A DNA stretch of 7,616 nucleotides from CAYMUG01 sp964393575. Its GTDB lineage: Bacteria > Patescibacteriota > Minisyncoccia > Spechtbacterales > 2-12-FULL-38-22. Positions 4,262 through 7,616 of this stretch are shown one piece after another; the first letter of the stretch is position 1; the number at the start of each line of letters is the position of its first letter. The DNA lies in contig CAYMUG010000034.1 in NCBI GenBank assembly GCA_964393575.1, positions 1 to 7,616 on the forward strand. Direction: 5' to 3'. The notes under the pieces were generated by a model that had not been told where the DNA came from, made no database searches, and saw nothing but the letters and a program-made list of their open reading frames with translations. The translations under genes and the position numbers were made by a program.

Positions 4262-5588
4262 AATAACAAAAAAACTTAAAAAAGAGAGCCGTAAGACGGC
4301 GATGTCCGAACATGAAAAAGGCAAAATCAGAGAAGGGTTGCTTCTATTTATGCAGAAAAATCCTCTGGACGAGCAAAACGAAACTATACCTGTAATAAAT
4401 AAAGAAAGTGTTCGTCAACAGACACAGGCGCCTTCAGGATTAAAATTAACTCAACTTAAACCTATGACAGCAGCAATTCTATCAATAGCAATTTTAGCTT
4501 CGGGAGCAGGCGGAGTATCATTCGCGGCACAAGACTCACTCCCGGGGGAAACTCTTTATCCGGTTAAAACAGGAGTAAACGAACGTGTTGAGAGTGCTTT
4601 CGCCGTCGGCACAGAATCAGAGGCGGAGTTCGCTCTTAAACAAGTTGAAAGAAGAATGCAGGAAAGTGCGGAACTGGGAGCCGAAGGTAAATTTAGCGGA
4701 GAAGCGGAAGCAGAAGTTGAAGAAAACTTTGAGAGTCACATAAAAAAACTTGAAGAGCTTAAGGCGGAACTGGAAGAAAAAGGCAATGCAGGGGTACAAG
4801 CAAATATAAGTGCACGATTAAACGCCGTACTTCAGTTGCATAACCAAATCTTAAATTCTCTGAAAAATAAGGCGGAAATGGAAGTTGAGGGAGAAGCTGA
4901 AGAAAATAGCGGAACTTCTACAACTTCTACAACTTCTACAACGTCAACTAAAAACGAGATTGAAAATACAGCAAAAAACCTGGGCAAATTAATTGCAAAA
5001 GTAAAAAGTGAATCAGAAGCAGCGGCAGAAGCTGATGCAAAATCTGCGACAAGTGTAGAGGACAACCCAAATGAACACGGGCAAAAAGCTTCCGCAGAGG
5101 CAATGCTGAGCGTTGCAGAAAAAAGACATGCCAAGGTAAAAGCTTTTGCAGAAGATAAAAAGGATAAATTCAACATTGAGGTGGGCGAAGAGGCACAAGC
5201 AAAATTAGATGCAGCAGCGGAACTTATCACAGAAGGCAAGGCAGAGTTGGAGAAAGAGAATTACGCAAAAGCATTCAGTAAGTTTAAATCTTCTCTTCAT
5301 AACTCACAAAAAGCCCAATCTCTTATAGCGGTTAGCATACGCCTCGGCGCCGGAGTAGATATAGACACAGATGAAGACGAAGAAGATAAAGAGGAAGGTG
5401 AAGATAAAGAAGAGAGTGAAGGAGAAGAGAATGAAAATGAAGATGAAGAGGAAGATGAAACAGAAAACAGTACCGGAACAGAAGCTGAAATAGAAGCAGA
5501 AGGAGAGGCGGAAGTACAGGGCAGAGGCAACAACAATTCCGGAGAGGCACGAGGAAGAGGAGATGCAAGAGTTGAAGTAGGATTATAA
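4251..5588 (+). CDS. DUF5667-like single-pass membrane protein, candidate anti-sigma partner
   Basis: The 445-residue product has a basic cytoplasmic N-terminus of about 70 residues (KKLKKESRKT at 7-16, helix EKGKIREGLLLFMQKNPL at 22-39), one transmembrane helix at about 72-93, and a long external part. Just outside the membrane is LPGETLYPVK (97-106), the hallmark opening of DUF5667, followed by helical QVERRMQESAEL and a Glu/Lys/Ala-rich coiled helix to about 212. A Thr/Ser linker (222-233) is encoded by a 9-bp tandem repeat. A second helical block follows (281-362, AEKRHAKVKAFAED, then a TPR-like AELEKENYAKAFSKFKSSL). The tail from about 371 is extremely acidic and ends in a Gly/Arg-rich patch (GRGNNNSGEARGRG). 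The ATG overlaps the sigma gene by 11 nt, with no strong SD. No zinc-binding anti-sigma motif (HxxxCxxC) is present, so anti-sigma function rests on gene order and topology; a surface or structural role is the alternative. Confidence 0.9.
   Translation: MRNKITKKLKKESRKTAMSEHEKGKIREGLLLFMQKNPLDEQNETIPVINKESVRQQTQAPSGLKLTQLKPMTAAILSIAILASGAGGVSFAAQDSLPGETLYPVKTGVNERVESAFAVGTESEAEFALKQVERRMQESAELGAEGKFSGEAEAEVEENFESHIKKLEELKAELEEKGNAGVQANISARLNAVLQLHNQILNSLKNKAEMEVEGEAEENSGTSTTSTTSTTSTKNEIENTAKNLGKLIAKVKSESEAAAEADAKSATSVEDNPNEHGQKASAEAMLSVAEKRHAKVKAFAEDKKDKFNIEVGEEAQAKLDAAAELITEGKAELEKENYAKAFSKFKSSLHNSQKAQSLIAVSIRLGAGVDIDTDEDEEDKEEGEDKEESEGEENENEDEEEDETENSTGTEAEIEAEGEAEVQGRGNNNSGEARGRGDARVEVGL
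4914..4940 (+). repeat. 9-bp tandem repeat, three perfect copies, in frame
   Basis: The unit acttctaca occurs three times without mismatch at 4914-4922, 4923-4931 and 4932-4940, followed by a diverged fourth unit (acgtcaact, 4941-4949). It encodes Thr-Ser-Thr four times as a flexible linker between two helical parts of the DUF5667-like protein. Because the unit is three codons, gain or loss of copies would alter linker length without a frameshift. Confidence 0.9.
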
Positions 5589-5600
5589 CAAAAACTGACG

Positions 5601-5639
5601 AATAAAAAACCGCCACGCAACGCGTGGCGGTTTTTTATT
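5601..5639. terminator. Bidirectional intrinsic terminator between convergent operons
   Basis: The GC core ccgccacgc (5610-5618) pairs with gcgtggcgg (5622-5630) around an AAC loop. The flanks AATAAAAAA (5601-5609) and TTTTTTATT (5631-5639) extend the complementarity to 18 bp. Read rightward it is hairpin plus U-run, 12 nt after the DUF5667-like stop; read leftward it does the same for the NUDIX gene, whose stop is at 5666. Confidence 0.95.
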
Positions 5640-5665
5640 GTTTATCCCATAGCGTCCCGGGCACT

Positions 5666-6097
5666 CTAATGTTTGTATAAATAGTTATACGCCTTTTCGA
5701 GAATCTGCCTTGATTCTTCATAAGTAATCTTTCGCATCGCCTGTTTATACGAAAGCCATTGATAATCGTGCACCTCTTCTTCGGGGAGTTTAACCTTATC
5801 AGTTAATACCTCAGCTAGAAAGAAAATGACCGTCTTATTTACAACCGCGTCTTCGGTTTTAAAAGAGTATTTTTCCTTGAAAACCGGGGAGTTGTATATG
5901 CGTATGTTTTCTATGCCTGTCTCCTCCTTTAGCTCACGCCTCGCTGTAGTTTCGGGGTCTTCCCTATTTTCCCGGTGACCCTTAGGAAACGACCAATGCG
6001 TTCCTTTACCTTCTTTTGTTTGATGTTGTATAAGCAAAAAATGCAGTTCAGAATTTTGTCTTTTAAAAGGTATAATACCGTAGGATTTATCACGCAT
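5666..6097 (-). CDS. NUDIX hydrolase, Ap4A hydrolase-like
   Basis: This 143-residue enzyme should hydrolyse a nucleoside diphosphate linked to another group. The Nudix box is complete at 40-62: G40, E46, R54-E55, E58-E59, G61 and the final hydrophobic Ile62, fitting GX5EX7REUXEEXGU, with Glu55, Glu58 and Glu59 as the likely magnesium ligands. The preceding HWSFPKGH (34-41) and the overall size resemble the diadenosine tetraphosphate (Ap4A) hydrolase branch, but substrate cannot be fixed from sequence; (d)NTP clean-up is an alternative. The C-terminal half (VHDYQWLSYKQAMRKITYEESRQILEKAYNYL) is the usual closing helix. The gene starts 4 nt after the metalloprotease stop, without an SD, and ends at the bidirectional terminator, so it is the last gene of the PP2C/protease/NUDIX operon. 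Confidence 0.95.
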   Translation of the reverse strand: MRDKSYGIIPFKRQNSELHFLLIQHQTKEGKGTHWSFPKGHRENREDPETTARRELKEETGIENIRIYNSPVFKEKYSFKTEDAVVNKTVIFFLAEVLTDKVKLPEEEVHDYQWLSYKQAMRKITYEESRQILEKAYNYLYKH

Positions 6098-6101
6098 AGA
6101 A

Positions 6102-6836
6102 TTAGTTTTTATATAATAACGCGGCTTTCTCCCGCGCTTTCTCTATTGCCTGCTTACCTAAAAAAGTACCATTTGCGCCCTTGTACATAAGGTGATCCCG
6201 TCCCGCGGAGGCATGCTCCAGGTCTAATTGATGTCCGATTTCATGCGCTAAAACACGAAAGTCATGAACAGTGGTTTTATCAGCTACAGCTACCGCACGA
6301 ACTCCGCCGAAAGATATGCCGTTCAAGCCGCGCAAATGAGACACGAGAAAAACGTTAATATGATCATTACGGAAATCAGGTATATCTGAAAGAAATTCTC
6401 CGGGATTTTTGTAAAAACTTTCAAATTCAGGGGTCGAAAATTCACGAAACGCTAAATTTTTAACATTTAACTTAATATTTGCCTGGCTCCATATATTTGA
6501 GGCGTCTTTTACTAAATCTTTCGCTTCCGCATCACTTCTTTTTGAGGCATGTTGTTCGTCCCCCTGCATTACAACCACATTCAGTGGAATCGTAATTTCT
6601 TCACTCTCTACCCGGGAGGGTACGGGATCTTGGGTTGCTTCTTTTGAGGTATCCATAAAAAACACAATTTCTCTTATACCGGTAATAGAGAGTAGCGCTA
6701 CAATCGCCAATATGGCAATTGCAACAGTAATGATACGCCTTATAGTACTCGGCTTTTTTTCTATTTCATCGCCGGGGCGCACTTCCGGAAATTTTTTATG
6801 AAAGTCCTCCTCTTTCATATCTTGGTCATTTGTCAT
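6102..6836 (-). CDS. Membrane-anchored metzincin-like zinc metalloprotease
   Basis: The 244-residue protein has an acidic cytoplasmic N-terminus of about 30 residues, a transmembrane helix at about 33-60 (TIRRIITVAIAILAIVALL), a linker, and an extracytoplasmic catalytic domain from about 80. The zinc motif is HEIGHQLDLEH (198-208): His198, His202 and His208 as zinc ligands, Glu199 as the catalytic base. A methionine follows in DHLMY (214-218, Met217), placed as the Met-turn of metzincins. The conserved glycine of HExxHxxGxxH is Asp205 here. The stretch VKDASNIWSQANIKLNV (109-125) and the strand INVFLVSHL (160-168) fit the upper subdomain of such folds. No cysteine switch or propeptide is seen. 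Its ATG overlaps the phosphatase stop by 4 nt (ATGA). It probably cleaves a protein at the cell surface; the target is unknown, and no more specific peptidase family is claimed. Confidence 0.88.
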   Translation of the reverse strand: MTNDQDMKEEDFHKKFPEVRPGDEIEKKPSTIRRIITVAIAILAIVALLSITGIREIVFFMDTSKEATQDPVPSRVESEEITIPLNVVVMQGDEQHASKRSDAEAKDLVKDASNIWSQANIKLNVKNLAFREFSTPEFESFYKNPGEFLSDIPDFRNDHINVFLVSHLRGLNGISFGGVRAVAVADKTTVHDFRVLAHEIGHQLDLEHASAGRDHLMYKGANGTFLGKQAIEKAREKAALLYKN

Positions 6837-7588
6837 CTTTCGTTTGTTAAAGAAATAACAATAAAAGTAGTATTATCATGTCCTCCGTTTTCGTTTAAAA
6901 CTTTTTTTCTAAGTGCTTCTCCTGCACTATCGGGATCACTAAAATTCATAAGTAAACTCCCTATTTCTTCTGCTTCTGCGTAGTCAAAGAGTCCGTCTGT
7001 GCCGACTACCAACCATTTATCTTCATCTTTAATTCGGTATTCTCCGGTAGAAGGTTCGGAAATAATACCCACGTCACGAAAATAAGAATCTCCAAGGGCG
7101 CGCGTAGGTTGAATGCCGAAAGGGCCTTTCATGACGTATTCCCCTGATATTATCCCTCCGTTTTTCTCTACGCGTTTTCTCTCTTCAGGGTTATCCATTC
7201 TGTGAAATTCTGAAATTTGCTTCGCCTCTCCCTGTTCGCTAATCACTATAATACCTCCATCGCCCGCGTTTGCCCAATAAATGGTATTGTTTTTGATATA
7301 AACATCGGAGGCAGTAGAACCCGCAGTCGAGTTCTCCATGTCCTCGGAAGTTCTTATATACGCTTTTTTAAAAGCTTCACCCGGCGACTCTCCATCTTCC
7401 AGTTCTTTAAAAAAGTATCGATGTAAAAATTTACGCGCATGCTCTGCCACTTCCGCTCCTTTGTGTCCGTCATACGCGCCCGCGAACATCCACCCTTCTT
7501 CTTTCTCTACATAATAAGTGTCTTCCATAAAACCCTTCGGGCCCTGTTCCGAAACTATTGAATAGTTGTACTTGTGAGTTGTTGTCAT
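6833..7588 (-). CDS. PP2C (PPM) family Ser/Thr protein phosphatase
   Basis: This 251-residue cytoplasmic protein consists of a PPM phosphatase domain alone, without kinase, sensor or transmembrane parts. Ordered motifs are MEDTYYV (21-27), the metal-binding AYDGHKGAEVAE (39-49, Asp40), STAGSTASDVYI, WANAGDGG (105-112), TRALGDSYF (162-170), VVGTDGLFDY (194-203, Asp198) and GGHDNTTFIV (235-244, Asp238). Asp40, Asp198 and Asp238 are the expected two-metal-centre ligands. The segment FHRMDNPEERKRVEKNGG (128-145) resembles eukaryote-type PP2C more than bacterial PstP, and puts Phe128 where many members have the Asp of DHKP. The length is slightly shorter than a typical PP2C. It ends in TGA overlapping the protease start. 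The start at 7588 has no SD; promoter and upstream gene are beyond the window. The partner is presumably a Ser/Thr kinase, none of which is in view. Confidence 0.95.
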   Translation of the reverse strand: MTTTHKYNYSIVSEQGPKGFMEDTYYVEKEEGWMFAGAYDGHKGAEVAEHARKFLHRYFFKELEDGESPGEAFKKAYIRTSEDMENSTAGSTASDVYIKNNTIYWANAGDGGIIVISEQGEAKQISEFHRMDNPEERKRVEKNGGIISGEYVMKGPFGIQPTRALGDSYFRDVGIISEPSTGEYRIKDEDKWLVVGTDGLFDYAEAEEIGSLLMNFSDPDSAGEALRKKVLNENGGHDNTTFIVISLTNER

Positions 7589-7616
7589 TAGTGAGTAATT
7601 TTTTGATGCGATTAGT
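7589..7616. other. Window edge upstream of the phosphatase gene
   Basis: Only 28 bases precede the phosphatase ATG on the minus strand. They show no SD, no -10 hexamer and no usable end of an upstream gene: the frame that would end in the TAA overlapping the ATG already has an in-frame TAA at 7614-7612. Whether the phosphatase opens its operon cannot be told from here. Confidence 0.5.

Noticed and set aside
4832..5620. Several Ser/Ala/Leu-rich minus-strand open frames opposite the DUF5667-like gene
   Set aside because: They are the complement of Glu/Lys/Ala-rich coding sequence (GAA and GCA runs give TTC and TGC), lack motifs, and face the strong plus-strand reading frame.
7550..7616. End of an upstream gene overlapping the phosphatase start
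   Set aside because: The frame giving a TAATG overlap is closed by a TAA only eight codons earlier, and the other frame shows no domain; too little sequence to judge.

Overview
The window is a compact, AT-leaning bacterial segment with very short intergenic gaps, several start/stop overlaps, few recognisable Shine-Dalgarno sequences, and many small membrane-anchored proteins. An ECF-type sigma factor overlaps a DUF5667-like membrane protein, and around it lie a CAP-domain protein, a bPH2-type PH-domain protein and a membrane-anchored metzincin-like protease. This gene style, together with GC-rich palindromic intergenic DNA, suggests a Candidatus Patescibacteria (CPR) genome; that is an inference from style, not from a marker gene. 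At least one gene (the PP2C phosphatase) ends in TGA inside a tight operon, so TGA reads as stop. This argues against the code-25 lineages (Gracilibacteria/Absconditabacteria).

Left part (27-2643, minus strand): an operon read right to left, CAP-domain protein > four-helix membrane protein > 14-helix DHA2-type MFS exporter, with an extended -10 promoter just upstream (about 2657-2665). Next, also on the minus strand, are a two-helix bPH2 protein (2685-3212) and a two-helix 83-residue protein (3389-3640). Between these two lies a 176-bp gap that is almost entirely inverted repeats: a Y-shaped element (3243-3339) with two perfect GC-rich hairpins, and a third hairpin (3354-3374).

Centre (3641-5639): a short divergent promoter region drives the 83-residue gene leftward and a two-gene plus-strand operon rightward. 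The operon encodes an ECF-like sigma factor (start best placed at 3734) and, overlapping it by 11 nt, a single-pass membrane protein with a DUF5667-like external part, a Thr/Ser repeat linker and a very acidic tail. This is most simply read as a sigma factor with its membrane-bound regulator. An 18-bp bidirectional terminator ends this operon and the convergent one.

Right part (5666-7588, minus strand): a tightly packed operon, PP2C-type Ser/Thr phosphatase > membrane-anchored metzincin-like zinc protease (4-nt ATGA overlap) > NUDIX hydrolase (4-nt gap). Its promoter and any upstream partner lie outside the window. The general theme is envelope and signal-transduction functions: secreted or tethered proteins, a phosphatase and a sigma factor with its membrane partner. 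No rRNA, tRNA, CRISPR array, insertion sequence or phage gene was seen.
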